In this document: one piece after another, positions 26,213 to 35,985 of the stretch
Position numbering within the stretch: the stretch's first letter is position 1
Layout of the letters: the number at the start of each line of letters is the position of its first letter
Assembly: GCF_900112575.1 (NCBI RefSeq)
Contig: NZ_FOMH01000020.1
Span: 1 to 64,000, forward strand
Length of the DNA stretch: 64,000 bases
Direction of reading: 5' to 3'
DNA from: Flavobacterium phragmitis
GTDB lineage: Bacteria > Bacteroidota > Bacteroidia > Flavobacteriales > Flavobacteriaceae
Made by a program: the position numbers and the translations under genes
Notes under the pieces: generated by a model
The model's input: only the letters and a program-made list of their open reading frames with translations
The model's database searches: none
Told to the model about the DNA's origin: nothing

Positions 26213-26427
26213 TATTATTCTTGAACTTGAAAGCCTTTTGCCATAGAAAGTTAAGGCGTAGTTTTAAATAACTTTCATACGGCTCGGTTTTACAATGAAA
26301 AAGTTAGGGTTTTTCGGTTCTGGAATCCCAAAAACCCAATAATTTTCCATTCTTCCTTACACCCAAAAACCTGATTTATCGAGTTATAGTCTTTTTTTAT
26401 GGTTCGTTTACTATTTTTAGATAATTA

Positions 26428-28167
26428 TTACTGGATTTCAAAAACTGCCGATGTGGCAAAAGGTATGCTTTTAGGACAGCGAATTACTAGGCCGTCAGTT
26501 CCTTGCTTCCATTCCAGTTTACCCTTATACCCTAAAAGTCTAACGGTCTCAATTTTTTTTGCATAGTACTTTGCATCTTTGCCAAGCGACTTGATTTTTA
26601 TTTGCGAATCAGGGGCAGGCACATTCATGCAAAAGGCATACAGCTTTTTGTTTTTGCCGACCGTGAATCGAATATCCTGGGCATCAAATTTGAATTCAGC
26701 CTGATTTCTGCCTAATTTTCCTCCTGAAAGCATTTTTAGTCTTCCATTAACCGATCCGCCTTCGCCTGGAATTATCCAGGCATGGCTCCCATAGACACCC
26801 TCTCCATTGATCCGCATCCAATTCCCGACTTCCTTAAGCATATTTTGGCTCTCTTCATTGATTGAACCATCCGGCAACAGGGAAACGCAAATTGCCGCGT
26901 TGCCATCACGGGCAACAGCTTCAATTATATAACGGATCACCATTCCTGAATCGTAGGTGAAATCCGGAGCATAAAACCAGTCCCCCACAGGAGCTTCGGC
27001 AATCCAAGACTGGTCTTTCTTAATCTCTGCAGGAATGCCAAATTCCTCTGTATTTACCGTCCCATTGGTTTTATTGCGGAATTTAACAATGCTGAAAGTG
27101 TTTACCTGACCGCGGCGCTGCAGGGCAGTATTGTAAAAATCGGCAATAACAGACTGCATAGCATCAGCTTTAAAACCTGTTCCTGTTCCATTTCCTGTAA
27201 ACGGCCCCTGGACGGTGCCATCGGTATAAATAAAATCTGGATCGTAATTTTTTACAACATCCATCATTCTTAAAGCCCAGTTTTTGGCATACCATCTGGC
27301 ATACTCCAAATGATGTCCGAATATTCCCGGTGGCGGTGGCGACCAATCCGTATTAGCGTTTTCCTCTACTCCCTTGTACTCTCTTAAATCGATGCCATAC
27401 AGCATTTTGGGATCGTATCCTTCCCACCATTTTCCTTTACCATCAGCAAGTGTGAGATTCCCATCATAAGGAATTCCTTTTTTACTGCCCTGTTTATCAG
27501 TTCCAAATGCACTCTGCCACCACCACCAGGTATACTCATGGTGAAAAGTCACTCCATATTTCATTCCGGATGTCTTGCAGGCTTTTGCCCATTCGCCGAT
27601 CAAATCTCTTTTGGGACCAATATTTACTGAATTCCAGGGCTGGTATTTGGAATTCCATAAATCGTAATTATCATGGTGCACTCCCTGAACCATTAAAAAA
27701 CGGGCGCCGGCATCCTTGTATATCTTGGTAAGTTTATCCGGATCCAGATTTTTAGGATTCCAATCACGCAGAACTTCCTTATATCCATATTCCGAAGGAT
27801 GTCCATATCTTTTAATATGATTCTGGTAAGCCTTGTTATCTGATTTATAAAGATTTCGCGCATACCAATCACCGCTTTCTCCGGCAGCCTGCGGTCCAAA
27901 ATGAACCCATATGCCAAACTTTGCTTCACGCAGCCAGTCAGGTTCTCCGGGATAATTTTTCTCTATAGACTCCCAAGTGGGTTCAAAAGGACCTTTAGTG
28001 ATAGACAGTCCTAGCTTTTCTTCAGTAAAGGTTTCTGAATCCCGCATTTCTTGACTATTAACAGGCAAGGGAACCGTCGGGAAAGGCATCGAATTTTTCT
28101 CTTGGGCGTAAACACCAAGAGATAATGTCCACAAGACCGTTAAAATTTTAGTTCTCATATTTTTCAT
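26428..28167 (-). CDS. GH29 alpha-L-fucosidase, secreted
   Basis: 579 residues from ATG 28167 (MKNMRTKILTVLWTLSLGVYAQ), the start that gives a signal peptide; the frame is open further upstream. GH29 signatures are clear: FGIWVHFGPQAAG, the motif HHDNYDLWNSKYQPWNSVNIGPKRDLIGEW cut across the substrate pocket, and DPDFIYTDG, whose Asp is the likely nucleophile. A C-terminal beta-sandwich follows. It should release fucose from glycans in the periplasm or outside. It is transcribed away from an AraC regulator gene, likely its controller. Confidence 0.9.
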   Translation of the reverse strand: MKNMRTKILTVLWTLSLGVYAQEKNSMPFPTVPLPVNSQEMRDSETFTEEKLGLSITKGPFEPTWESIEKNYPGEPDWLREAKFGIWVHFGPQAAGESGDWYARNLYKSDNKAYQNHIKRYGHPSEYGYKEVLRDWNPKNLDPDKLTKIYKDAGARFLMVQGVHHDNYDLWNSKYQPWNSVNIGPKRDLIGEWAKACKTSGMKYGVTFHHEYTWWWWQSAFGTDKQGSKKGIPYDGNLTLADGKGKWWEGYDPKMLYGIDLREYKGVEENANTDWSPPPPGIFGHHLEYARWYAKNWALRMMDVVKNYDPDFIYTDGTVQGPFTGNGTGTGFKADAMQSVIADFYNTALQRRGQVNTFSIVKFRNKTNGTVNTEEFGIPAEIKKDQSWIAEAPVGDWFYAPDFTYDSGMVIRYIIEAVARDGNAAICVSLLPDGSINEESQNMLKEVGNWMRINGEGVYGSHAWIIPGEGGSVNGRLKMLSGGKLGRNQAEFKFDAQDIRFTVGKNKKLYAFCMNVPAPDSQIKIKSLGKDAKYYAKKIETVRLLGYKGKLEWKQGTDGLVIRCPKSIPFATSAVFEIQ

Positions 28168-28507
28168 TTGTATTGCACTTATCACATAAGATGTAAATGG
28201 TGTTGCTGGCAGTAAAGCCCTATTATACATTTCCGTTTTCCTTTTTTTCAAAAAATTAAAAAAAACATAAAAAGAAAGAAGTCCCTCCAATCTAAAGAAA
28301 CAACAAAAAATTATAATATCGGCTGATAAATTAAAATACACCTACATTTTCAAACATATACTTTTACTATCTATATTATTTTATTATTTATGTTCATCAC
28401 AGCAGAACAAACTTATAATTTACATAAATTAGTCGCATTATTCAAAAACGCTTTTTTTTTATCCAAAAACGTTTTTTTTATGATTAGAGAATATTTTACA
28501 ACCAATT
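28168..28507. other. Divergent promoter region between fucosidase and AraC genes
   Basis: About 340 bases, strongly AT-rich with long T and A runs. It must hold both promoters, but no exact TAnnTTTG box at a sensible place was found on either strand. A possible repeat, AAAACG.TTTTTT, occurs twice near 28446-28480 (caaaaacgc-tttttttt and caaaaacg-tttttttt), 21 bases apart. Confidence 0.4.
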
Positions 28508-29386
28508 ATGATCAAAACCACTTTCAAATATTCACTTTCACTGATGCATATCGACTATGTGAAACTTAATCAGGAATGGAATTACAGCAATGTAATCAGC
28601 CCCTATCACAGACTATACTATATTGATGAAGGCATGGGATCTATTTCGGATAATTCGGAGCTGATAATTTTAGAACAGGGATATCTTTATCTGATTCCAA
28701 GCTTTACTGTCTGCAACCTAAATTGTGATGAGCATCTGAGCCAGTATTTTATTCAATTTTTTGAAGAATCATCCGATGGTGTTTCCTTATTCGCCAACCA
28801 TCGATCTGTTATTAAATTAGAGGCTCTTGAGACCGACATCATCCTTATAAAAAGATTGTTGAAATCCAATCCGGGAAGAGGAATCAACCGTTCAAGTAAT
28901 CCTAAAGCGTACGAAAAGGAAGCATACTACCAAGAATATCAATCCCTTAACAATGGACTTAAGGCATATCTAAAATTTGAAAATCAAGGAATTCTGTTAC
29001 TATTACTGTCTAGATTTTTAAAGTCAGTAACTTTCCCGTCTGAAAACTCCCAAACGACATCTCCCAAAATAATAGATACCATTAGCTACATACAGCTTAA
29101 TTTAAATAAAAATCTTAATGTAGGAGAATTGGCCGCCAGAATCAATCATAGTCAGGACTATTTCTCAAAACTGTTTCTATATCATACAGGAAAGAGACCG
29201 TTGAACTATATCCATGAAAAAAAAATTGAAAGGGCCCAATATCTAATTGCTACAACAAATAAAAGTTTTTTGGAAATCGCTTTAGACACGGGATTTTCCA
29301 ATTTGCCTCACTTTTCTAAGATTTTCAAGCGTATACTGAACCTAACCCCTGGACAGTATCGTTTTCAAAACAAACAATTAAAATGA
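28508..29386 (+). CDS. AraC-family transcriptional regulator
   Basis: 292 residues. The N-terminal half (about 1-170) is a cupin-like ligand-binding part (YHRLYYIDEGMGSISD, LEQGYLYLIPSF). The C-terminal 100 residues carry the two AraC helix-turn-helix units: LNVGELAARINHSQDYFSKLF and SFLEIALDTGFSNLPHFSKIFKR, ending LTPGQYR. It is probably the sugar-responsive activator of the divergent fucosidase gene. Regulators of this type commonly bind direct repeats in the divergent promoter. Confidence 0.93.
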   Translation: MIKTTFKYSLSLMHIDYVKLNQEWNYSNVISPYHRLYYIDEGMGSISDNSELIILEQGYLYLIPSFTVCNLNCDEHLSQYFIQFFEESSDGVSLFANHRSVIKLEALETDIILIKRLLKSNPGRGINRSSNPKAYEKEAYYQEYQSLNNGLKAYLKFENQGILLLLLSRFLKSVTFPSENSQTTSPKIIDTISYIQLNLNKNLNVGELAARINHSQDYFSKLFLYHTGKRPLNYIHEKKIERAQYLIATTNKSFLEIALDTGFSNLPHFSKIFKRILNLTPGQYRFQNKQLK

Positions 29387-29769
29387 CTTACCATACATTT
29401 AAATCTTATAGGATGAAATCAACTAAACCAGCTAAAACCATTTTCAGCCCCGATAACATTTAAATTCTTTTGAGCCAGGGATAAGCACAAAGGATTGGAA
29501 CGTATAAGTGGAAAGAGCTGCCAAAAATAATATAAAGCACGCCACACTGATATGATTGCATTTTAATGACCGGGAATTTTGCAAGGTCAGATCTTCCATT
29601 ATTATTTTGTTGCTGTGATAAGCCAAAAAACTGATTAATCCCCAAAACTATCACGGACAAAAATTCACTTGTTGCTTCAAATTAGAGCTTCTACTAGTAT
29701 GAATCTATTGGCATAAGAGTTACATTTATTCGTAAATCCTGATTATGTTTCTGTTATTAAAAGCAAGCA
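29387..29769. other. Intergenic stretch with no supported gene
   Basis: A minus-strand frame of 66 codons (29460-29660) with a hydrophobic C-terminal half reads GVLYIIFGSSFHLYVPILC and might be a small membrane protein or a remnant. There is no family match I can name and no promoter, so it is not called. Nothing else is seen. Confidence 0.35.
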
Positions 29770-31659
29770 CTATTGAACGCGTTTTTTGGGCCTAAAGCAA
29801 ACGAAAAAGGTTGTTCCCTCTCCTATTTGGCTTTCCGCCCAGATTCTTCCCCCTATTTTCTCCAGCATTTCGTGACTTATTTTTAGCGCTATTCCTGCAC
29901 CTCCTTTAACAGAATCCTGATAAGAAGCCGAATCAGCCTTAAAAAGCGAATCCAGCGCCTCTGCCCCCATTCCTTTCCCTTTATCTTGAACAGCGAACAC
30001 ATCCATCTGGTTTTCAGTATAAACACGTATTTTTATGGTGCCGCCTTTGGCAGAATATTTTGTTGCATTATGTATCAGATTCCTTAAAATGAATAGGGCT
30101 ATCTGGCGGGGCGCATAGAACATGAAATTTTCGGGAACGTCAAATGCGGTATGCACAGCATTTTCTTTCTGTGTGCTTTCAAAAAACTGATTGGCCTCGC
30201 GTAAAATTTCCAAAGCCATCAGCTCCTCTGCAGGAAGGCTGTAATTTTCCTTGCGTGATCTGATCCACAGTAGCAGGCCGTCCATAAAACTGATGCCCTG
30301 AACGGTGATTTTATACAGCTCGCTCATCACTGTTTTCATCTCCTGTTCGGTGCTGATCATCCCCTCATTGTAAAACTTGGTGATCATGCTGATGTTAGAA
30401 AAGGGCTCCCTTATATCATGCGCCAATATGGAAATCAGCATCATATTGAACCGGTCTGACATCTCCAGCTCCCTGTTCCTTTCAAGAGAAGCATTATGGA
30501 GCTTCTGCTGCGATTCCAGATATTTTTTTCTGCTTGTCAAGGCTAGCCAAAGGGCAAAGCAAAGCAACAGCATAGCCAGCACGGCAAGAGCCAGAAACAA
30601 AGCAAGTCTTTTCTGCTCCCTATATTTTATTTTCGTTTTCTCCAGCAGGCTTTCCTTTGACACGTAGGACAAGTAGTTATAGCCAGATTCTTTTACCGAT
30701 TCCGCATACTGGCTCTGTTTGGACAAAAGCATGGAGGCATATTCAAATGCTTTGTCAGTATCTTTTCTTTCCTTGTAAAAATTATAGAGGCGTTCGGCAA
30801 ATGCAAGATAGCGTTCGGTGTATCCAAATTTTTCGGAGTCCATCATCCCAAGCTCATAATAGTTGATACCCTGTTTATAGCGCTTTAGATCCAGCATCAT
30901 TTCCCCCAATGTCATATAGGCGGAAACCTTTACATATTCACTTCCCTCACGTTGCGCAAGCTTTACGGACTGGGTCAGTATCCTTACCCCTTGCAGTTTT
31001 TCTCCTTTATTGTAGAGTTCGGTTCCCAAATTATTCTGATAGGAAATGATCATGGGATAGTCTTTGTATTTTTGAGCCACGGCTAGCCCCTTTTTAAATA
31101 TCCGGTCCCGTGCTTCATTTGTAAGAGAACCATCCATGGTCAGTATGTCGCTCAGGATAATCGATTGGATGGAGTCCCTGCCTGAAATTTTACTCTGCTC
31201 ATAAGCCCTGTAGATATATTTTTTTGCTTCTGTCCGATTGTTGTCCACAAACATCAGCACGCTCATATTCATTAGAAGCTGAGCCTGGTTTTCCTGATCT
31301 CCAATCATCCTATAGATGGCTAGGGCATCATTAAAGTATTTGGCAGACAGATAATTGTTTGTGGACAGATAGTAAATGCCCTGACAGTTCAGCGCATCGG
31401 CGGTTCCTTTAAGGTAATTGATATCGTTGGCTATCTTGAGGGCCTTTAAAGAATAATAATGGCAGGAATCCCGGAAACGCATCTGCGAGAGCATGGCCAG
31501 TCTGTTGTATTTGTCCACCAGCACTTTCCTATCTGATACCTTTTTCAGACTGAGCTGCAAGGCATTTATTTCCTTTGTCTGGGATACAGATGTGCCGGCA
31601 ATTAAAAAAAATATAATCGCTAAAGCGATTCCTTGAAGATTTCGGTATGGACTGGTCAT
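29770..31659 (-). CDS. TPR-containing sensor histidine kinase
   Basis: 629 residues from ATG 31659 (MTSPYRNLQGIALAIIFFLIAGTSVSQ, a good signal region); the frame also opens at 31692. Residues about 35-330 are tetratricopeptide repeats (RLAMLSQMRFRDSCHYYSLKALKIA, LAIYRMIGDQENQAQLLMNMSV) in the periplasm. One membrane helix lies about 352-376. It is followed by the kinase: H-box ILAHDIREPFSNI with the phospho-His, N-box RNLIHNATKYS, G1 DKGKGMGAEA and G2 GGAGIALKISHEML. No receiver domain is attached and no partner regulator is adjacent. The signal it senses is unknown. Confidence 0.9.
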   Translation of the reverse strand: MTSPYRNLQGIALAIIFFLIAGTSVSQTKEINALQLSLKKVSDRKVLVDKYNRLAMLSQMRFRDSCHYYSLKALKIANDINYLKGTADALNCQGIYYLSTNNYLSAKYFNDALAIYRMIGDQENQAQLLMNMSVLMFVDNNRTEAKKYIYRAYEQSKISGRDSIQSIILSDILTMDGSLTNEARDRIFKKGLAVAQKYKDYPMIISYQNNLGTELYNKGEKLQGVRILTQSVKLAQREGSEYVKVSAYMTLGEMMLDLKRYKQGINYYELGMMDSEKFGYTERYLAFAERLYNFYKERKDTDKAFEYASMLLSKQSQYAESVKESGYNYLSYVSKESLLEKTKIKYREQKRLALFLALAVLAMLLLCFALWLALTSRKKYLESQQKLHNASLERNRELEMSDRFNMMLISILAHDIREPFSNISMITKFYNEGMISTEQEMKTVMSELYKITVQGISFMDGLLLWIRSRKENYSLPAEELMALEILREANQFFESTQKENAVHTAFDVPENFMFYAPRQIALFILRNLIHNATKYSAKGGTIKIRVYTENQMDVFAVQDKGKGMGAEALDSLFKADSASYQDSVKGGAGIALKISHEMLEKIGGRIWAESQIGEGTTFFVCFRPKKRVQ

Positions 31660-32015
31660 AAAAAAACAAACGCTTTTTAGATAAAAATACATGAAAAGAG
31701 ATGCGCCAAAACGGCATTATGAAAGATCTATCCCTGTATTTTTAAAAGTTTTTCTTGCGGATTAATAAATGGTAATTATTTTGAATAAACGGATTTATTT
31801 TTTGAAATTTAGATTTAATATGATTAATTCATCATCAATTCTGTTGAAATCATCTTGCCACCATCGGGCGGCATTGCAACAGGCACATATTCCTTGACGG
31901 TGTGTCATTGCAGAAATAAAATCCTGAAGCAATCCTCCACAACCTGCCCGCAATGTTGGCCAGCACTATCCTGCAGTCTCTGGCGCATTGCTGGGCTATT
32001 TAAAATCACAGCCCA
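31660..32015. other. Spacer with a doubtful 37-codon ORF
   Basis: The only coding-like piece is a minus-strand frame at 31795-31908 (ATG to TAA) that encodes MTHRQGICACCNAARWW and then an acidic/basic tail. It carries a CxCC cluster and runs in the same direction as both neighbours. It has no recognisable homologue and could be chance. A GC-richer half (31850-32000) differs from the AT-rich rest. Confidence 0.3.
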
Positions 32016-32762
32016 TCATTGCTTTGGATCTTCTGATCCAATCCGCCTGAATTTCCTTTTGAGAATCAATAGGCTTAATCTCAGATGGTCATACAGCAGA
32101 CCCGATACTAGGACTGCAGCTCCTGCCAGCATCGCGCCCAATCCAATATGGGAATAAAAAACCCCGCCAGCAATGCCGCCAGCAAAGAAAAAGCCAATAA
32201 TAGCAATGTGAAGTTTCACCGAACGCAAAAGCTTTCTTCTAAGGGCAGGCTGCCGGTAGAAAAAAAGTTGGGACAGCTCTATTCCAAGATCGGTAAAAAG
32301 CCCCGTAAGATGGGTAGTTCTGACAACAGCGCCAGAAATACCTGTTACAAGCGCATTCTGTAGCCCCATCGCAAAAAGCAGGAAGCAGGCAATAAATTCT
32401 TGATTTTCAAACACAAAACCCACATCCAGCATCCCTATTGACAGCAGAATCACGCTCTCAAGTGCCGCCGGGGTGCTGTAGGCATGCTTTTCATTTTTGC
32501 GCATAAGAAATTCCACCAGCAAACTGGAAACAAAAGATCCCAGAAAAAAGAAAAAGATATATAAAAAATAAACCAGTGCTTTATCAAAGTGCATCTTAAA
32601 GATTTCATCGGTGAAAAAAGCAAAATGCCCCGTCACATTTGTAGTTAATCTACGGACTGCTAAAAAACCGGCCACATTTACCAGTCCCGCTACAAAGGAC
32701 AGCAGAGAAGCTATTTTAAGATTGTGTTTTAAATTCCTATTTTGGCCCTGATGTCTGAACAT
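32016..32762 (-). CDS. YoaK/DUF1275 family membrane protein
   Basis: 248 residues with six hydrophobic helices (about 15-38, 55-80, 92-112, 115-140, 178-200, 205-228). The family signatures LSFVAGLVNVAGFLAV, TTNVTGHFAF, GLQNALVTGISGAVVRTTHLTG and FTDLGIELSQL are present. These proteins lie in the cytoplasmic membrane and their function is unsettled; transport has been suggested. It stands alone on the minus strand. The composition is more GC-rich than the neighbouring intergenic DNA. Confidence 0.9.
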   Translation of the reverse strand: MFRHQGQNRNLKHNLKIASLLSFVAGLVNVAGFLAVRRLTTNVTGHFAFFTDEIFKMHFDKALVYFLYIFFFFLGSFVSSLLVEFLMRKNEKHAYSTPAALESVILLSIGMLDVGFVFENQEFIACFLLFAMGLQNALVTGISGAVVRTTHLTGLFTDLGIELSQLFFYRQPALRRKLLRSVKLHIAIIGFFFAGGIAGGVFYSHIGLGAMLAGAAVLVSGLLYDHLRLSLLILKRKFRRIGSEDPKQ

Positions 32763-32876
32763 TGCAATGATTCAAGTTTGGTTAACAGCACTTCCAGATC
32801 AGACACTTGCCTCCATGGCGTACTGGAAGCAACCACCGACAAGAAAAGTGCACACCCATCCAACAGCATGCGTTTT

Positions 32877-33158
32877 TTACTTGGCGTTTTTAGCTGAAAT
32901 CTGAAGCTGGGTTATCTTTTTATTTGAGCTTTCCTCCCTCATGCAGCTCCTGTCAGTATCAGGATTTAGCTCAAGGAGCCCCTGATCATCTAAAATAAGC
33001 AGCTGATCCAAGACTTCAGCCTGGTTCAACCTATGGACATCGGGATTACCATTATCCGCTGAAGGCCGCACCAGAGAGGTCAATTCTTCCAACGTGAAAT
33101 GCTTGTCAAAATTTTCAGAAAGGATCGCCAGAATTAGATCAGATAAATTTTCGTCCAT
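32877..33158 (-). CDS. Small hypothetical protein, winged-helix-like
   Basis: 93 residues, not membrane bound. The middle (FTLEELTSLV ... LNQAEVLDQLLILDDQGLLEL) has the rhythm of a short winged helix: helix, helix, then a short strand pair. A charged tail follows (EESSNKKITQLQISAKNAK). I do not recognise a family. It lies 114 bases upstream of the DUF1275 gene on the same strand, so the two may be co-transcribed. Confidence 0.5.
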   Translation of the reverse strand: MDENLSDLILAILSENFDKHFTLEELTSLVRPSADNGNPDVHRLNQAEVLDQLLILDDQGLLELNPDTDRSCMREESSNKKITQLQISAKNAK

Positions 33159-33483
33159 AAAATTATTTTTAGCCGAAGATACTACATCGGAGCATAAAAA
33201 TTATCCTTAATCCGTCCCAAGCGATAAAAAGATCTGCCGTGCGAAACAGATACCGGAAAAGGCAACACGGTTTGTTTAACCAGGATTATCATATCCTTAG
33301 ATTAAGCTGCATTATTTTTGCGCAAATCCCTTGCGGATGCTAAAACTCTCATGACGAAGGCTAGGGCGGTATCGCAAATTATGTAACCTTGCGCTGTAAT
33401 TCTATAATTAGAAAGAAGCAGACAGAGCATATTTTTGAATCCGGTAAAATACTTTTATACATAAAGCAATAAAAAAAGAAAAT
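33159..33483. other. Divergent intergenic region
   Basis: 325 bases between two oppositely transcribed small genes. No exact promoter box, RNA gene or repeat was recognised. Confidence 0.4.
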
Positions 33484-33789
33484 ATGAAATCCTCTATACA
33501 GAAGACCAGCCCTATTCCGTATGCCGGCATACAGTCCGAAATTCATTCCGTAAAAGATTGTGATGCCGCATTCCCTGGCAAAAATAGCCAAAAGGTCCAG
33601 CTGCTGGCTTTATACGGTAAAGACAATGATGAGCCAGATTTTGACTGTGAATTTTTAAATGCAATCCATTCAGGGCGCGTTGAAAACACAATTGATTTGG
33701 ATTCGGAAGATGAGCAGTCTGACCACTTCAATGACAATCAATGGGACGCAGAGATCTATGACCCTTACCAGGAATCAGCCTGTTATTAA
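33484..33789 (+). CDS. Small acidic hypothetical protein
   Basis: 101 residues, predicted soluble and strongly acidic in the C-terminal half (DLDSEDEQSDHFNDNQWDAE). No signal peptide, membrane segment or known domain is seen. It has a proper ATG start and codon use like its neighbours. It precedes a response regulator/kinase pair on the same strand by about 190 bases. Function unknown. Confidence 0.5.
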   Translation: MKSSIQKTSPIPYAGIQSEIHSVKDCDAAFPGKNSQKVQLLALYGKDNDEPDFDCEFLNAIHSGRVENTIDLDSEDEQSDHFNDNQWDAEIYDPYQESACY

Positions 33790-33981
33790 GCACCGATAAT
33801 CCTATAGCATAAAAAAGTTTGCTTATATAGCTGTTGGCCTATTTACAGCATCAGTTTTTCAGCGATAGGATTTTAAGTGCTGTATTACTTTCCGCAAGGG
33901 AACTCCCGAAAATGATTGCGTTTGGCGGTAGATTTTCAAAATTGTATCCTTGAGGGCACTCCAATTTTACAGAATAATCAT

Positions 33982-34431
33982 ATGATTCAAAAATTATTTA
34001 AGCACGTCCTTCTGGCAGATGATGATTTGGACGACTGCGAATTTTTTTCCGATGTTTTTAAGACAAGCTTCCCTGAAGTGAAGTTGACGGTTTCCAATGA
34101 CGGCAATATACTGATCAATTTGCTTGAAGCTCCGCCGATTCCGCAAGCAGATCTCATTTTTTTAGATCTCAACATGCCCGTTCTATCTGGTCCGGAGTGT
34201 TTGGAAAAGATAAGGGGTTCACTGGAACTCAACAAACACATCGTTGTTGTCTTCAGCACCAGCAGCAATCCTTATGACATAAAGAAAATGTATTCGCTGG
34301 GCGCCAATTACTTCATCACAAAACCTTCTGACTATAATCATCTGTCAAAGCTGATAGGCAAAGCAATGTCCCTAGTATCTCTGAACGGCGGCGAACAGCC
34401 TGCGTTTGAAAACTTTTATATTAAAATTTAA
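33982..34431 (+). CDS. Single-domain response regulator
   Basis: 149 residues from ATG 33982 (MIQKLFKHVLLADDDLDDCEFF); the frame is open from 33916, but the longer form has an N-terminal stretch unlike any receiver. Acidic triad DDD near residues 12-14, phospho-acceptor Asp in LIFLDLNMPVLSG, Thr/Ser in VFSTSSNPYD and Lys in ITKPSDY are all present. There is no output domain, so it acts as a phospho-relay or by protein contact, like Rcp1-type regulators. The kinase follows 18 bases later. Confidence 0.9.
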   Translation: MIQKLFKHVLLADDDLDDCEFFSDVFKTSFPEVKLTVSNDGNILINLLEAPPIPQADLIFLDLNMPVLSGPECLEKIRGSLELNKHIVVVFSTSSNPYDIKKMYSLGANYFITKPSDYNHLSKLIGKAMSLVSLNGGEQPAFENFYIKI

Positions 34432-34449
34432 TCATTATTTTCTAAAAGC

Positions 34450-35985
34450 ATGAAGGATCTTCCATACTCACTAAAAGAAACCATCTTACGTAATGTTATC
34501 GATACGGCCCCTTTCCCAATTGGAGTGTATACGGGGCATAAGATGAAAATTGTTCTGGCCAACCAATGCATGATCAAAACCTATGGAAAAGGCCCTGATG
34601 TGATTGGAACCAATTATACTGAAATTCTTCCTGAACTTGAAAACCAGCAGATATTTGACCAGTTGCGTGAAGTGTTGCACACCGGAAAGCCGTATGAAGC
34701 AAAAAACGCAAGAGTGGACATCGTTGTGGAAGGCGTGCTCAAACCGCATTACTTCAATTACAACTTTACCCCTATTTTTGATTCGGAAGGAGAAATTTTC
34801 GGGGTAATGAATACGGCTGCCGATGTTACAGAGCTTAATGTAGCCAGACAGCAGACATTAGAGATTGAAAAAAAATTAAGGCTGGCGGTTGAATCCTCCC
34901 AGCTCGGAACATTCGAAATTGACATCAATAAAGGTATTGTAGCTGGCTCTAGGCGTTTTGCAAGCTTTTTTGAATCAAAAAATAGGGAACTGGATCTCAA
35001 TGTCATGGTCGCGATGATCCATACCGATGACCAGCCAATCTGGCATCAGGCAATTAGGGAGCTTTGGGAAACAGGAGACTTGCACTGCGAAGTGAGAGTG
35101 GCCAGCAATGGCATAATGCATTGGATGAGATTCTCCGGAACACTTTCTGACAGCGATGATAAAGAAAATGTTATCGTGGGCATCGCTCAGGATATTACCG
35201 AGCAGAAAAAAAACGCCCAAGAGCTTTTGGAGCTGGTTGAACAGAGAACTGTAGAACTGAGACGCTCTAATGATGATCTCAAACAGTTTGGCCATGTCGT
35301 GAGCCATGATTTAAAAGAACCTGTGCGCAAAATGCTGATGTACTCGAATATTTTAAAACAAAACACTGTGGAGGGAAAGGATCCACGAATAAGCCAATAT
35401 GCCCATAAAATAAACAAGAGCGCCCTACGGCTTACAGAGATGATCGATTCCATCTTGAACTATTCCTCCTCTGGAAGTCCGGATCTTGAAGAAACCGTGG
35501 ACTTAAATGACATAATAGAAAGCATAAAGGAAGATCTTGAAATAAAGATTGCGGAAAAAAGTGCCGTAATCGAATATTCAAAAATGCCGGTTGTGAGAGG
35601 ATCAAAAATTTTAATGCACCAGCTGTTTTATAATCTTATTGCCAACTCGCTGAAGTTCTCCCGCGACAATTTCAATCCACACATCAAAATAAACCACACT
35701 GCGGATGCGGAAAGTTTAAAAATCACAGTTGCGGACAATGGCATAGGTATTGCCACTGGAGATTCGCAGAGAATCTTTAATGCTTTTGAGAGGCTGCATT
35801 CCAAAGACCAATATGAAGGGACAGGTCTGGGGCTCGCGCTGTGCAAGAAGATTGTAGAACGCCATGGAGGGAAAATGAGGAATATTGATTCTGAAAGCCA
35901 GGGTGCGGTTTTTGAAATCACCCTACCAGCCACACTGTATCGCATTGACAGAAAACCGCATCAATACAATAGCGCAATTACCTAA
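34450..35985 (+). CDS. PAS-domain sensor histidine kinase, soluble
   Basis: 511 residues with no membrane helix, so probably cytoplasmic. Two PAS-like domains lie at about 10-125 (APFPIGVYTGHKMKIVLANQCMIKTYG ... GVMNTAADVTEL) and 140-250 (AVESSQLGTFEIDI ... IVGIAQDITEQ). Then comes a coiled helix, H-box FGHVVSHDLKEPVRKM with phospho-His, N-box HQLFYNLIANSLKFS, and G-boxes DNGIGI and GTGLGLALCKKIVERHGG. It is paired with the single-domain regulator upstream. The layout resembles phytochrome-like kinases but no bilin-binding domain is seen. Confidence 0.92.
   Translation: MKDLPYSLKETILRNVIDTAPFPIGVYTGHKMKIVLANQCMIKTYGKGPDVIGTNYTEILPELENQQIFDQLREVLHTGKPYEAKNARVDIVVEGVLKPHYFNYNFTPIFDSEGEIFGVMNTAADVTELNVARQQTLEIEKKLRLAVESSQLGTFEIDINKGIVAGSRRFASFFESKNRELDLNVMVAMIHTDDQPIWHQAIRELWETGDLHCEVRVASNGIMHWMRFSGTLSDSDDKENVIVGIAQDITEQKKNAQELLELVEQRTVELRRSNDDLKQFGHVVSHDLKEPVRKMLMYSNILKQNTVEGKDPRISQYAHKINKSALRLTEMIDSILNYSSSGSPDLEETVDLNDIIESIKEDLEIKIAEKSAVIEYSKMPVVRGSKILMHQLFYNLIANSLKFSRDNFNPHIKINHTADAESLKITVADNGIGIATGDSQRIFNAFERLHSKDQYEGTGLGLALCKKIVERHGGKMRNIDSESQGAVFEITLPATLYRIDRKPHQYNSAIT

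Noticed and set aside
29460..29660. 66-codon minus-strand frame with a hydrophobic half
   Set aside because: No family, no promoter and an overlapping frame of similar length; cannot tell it from chance.
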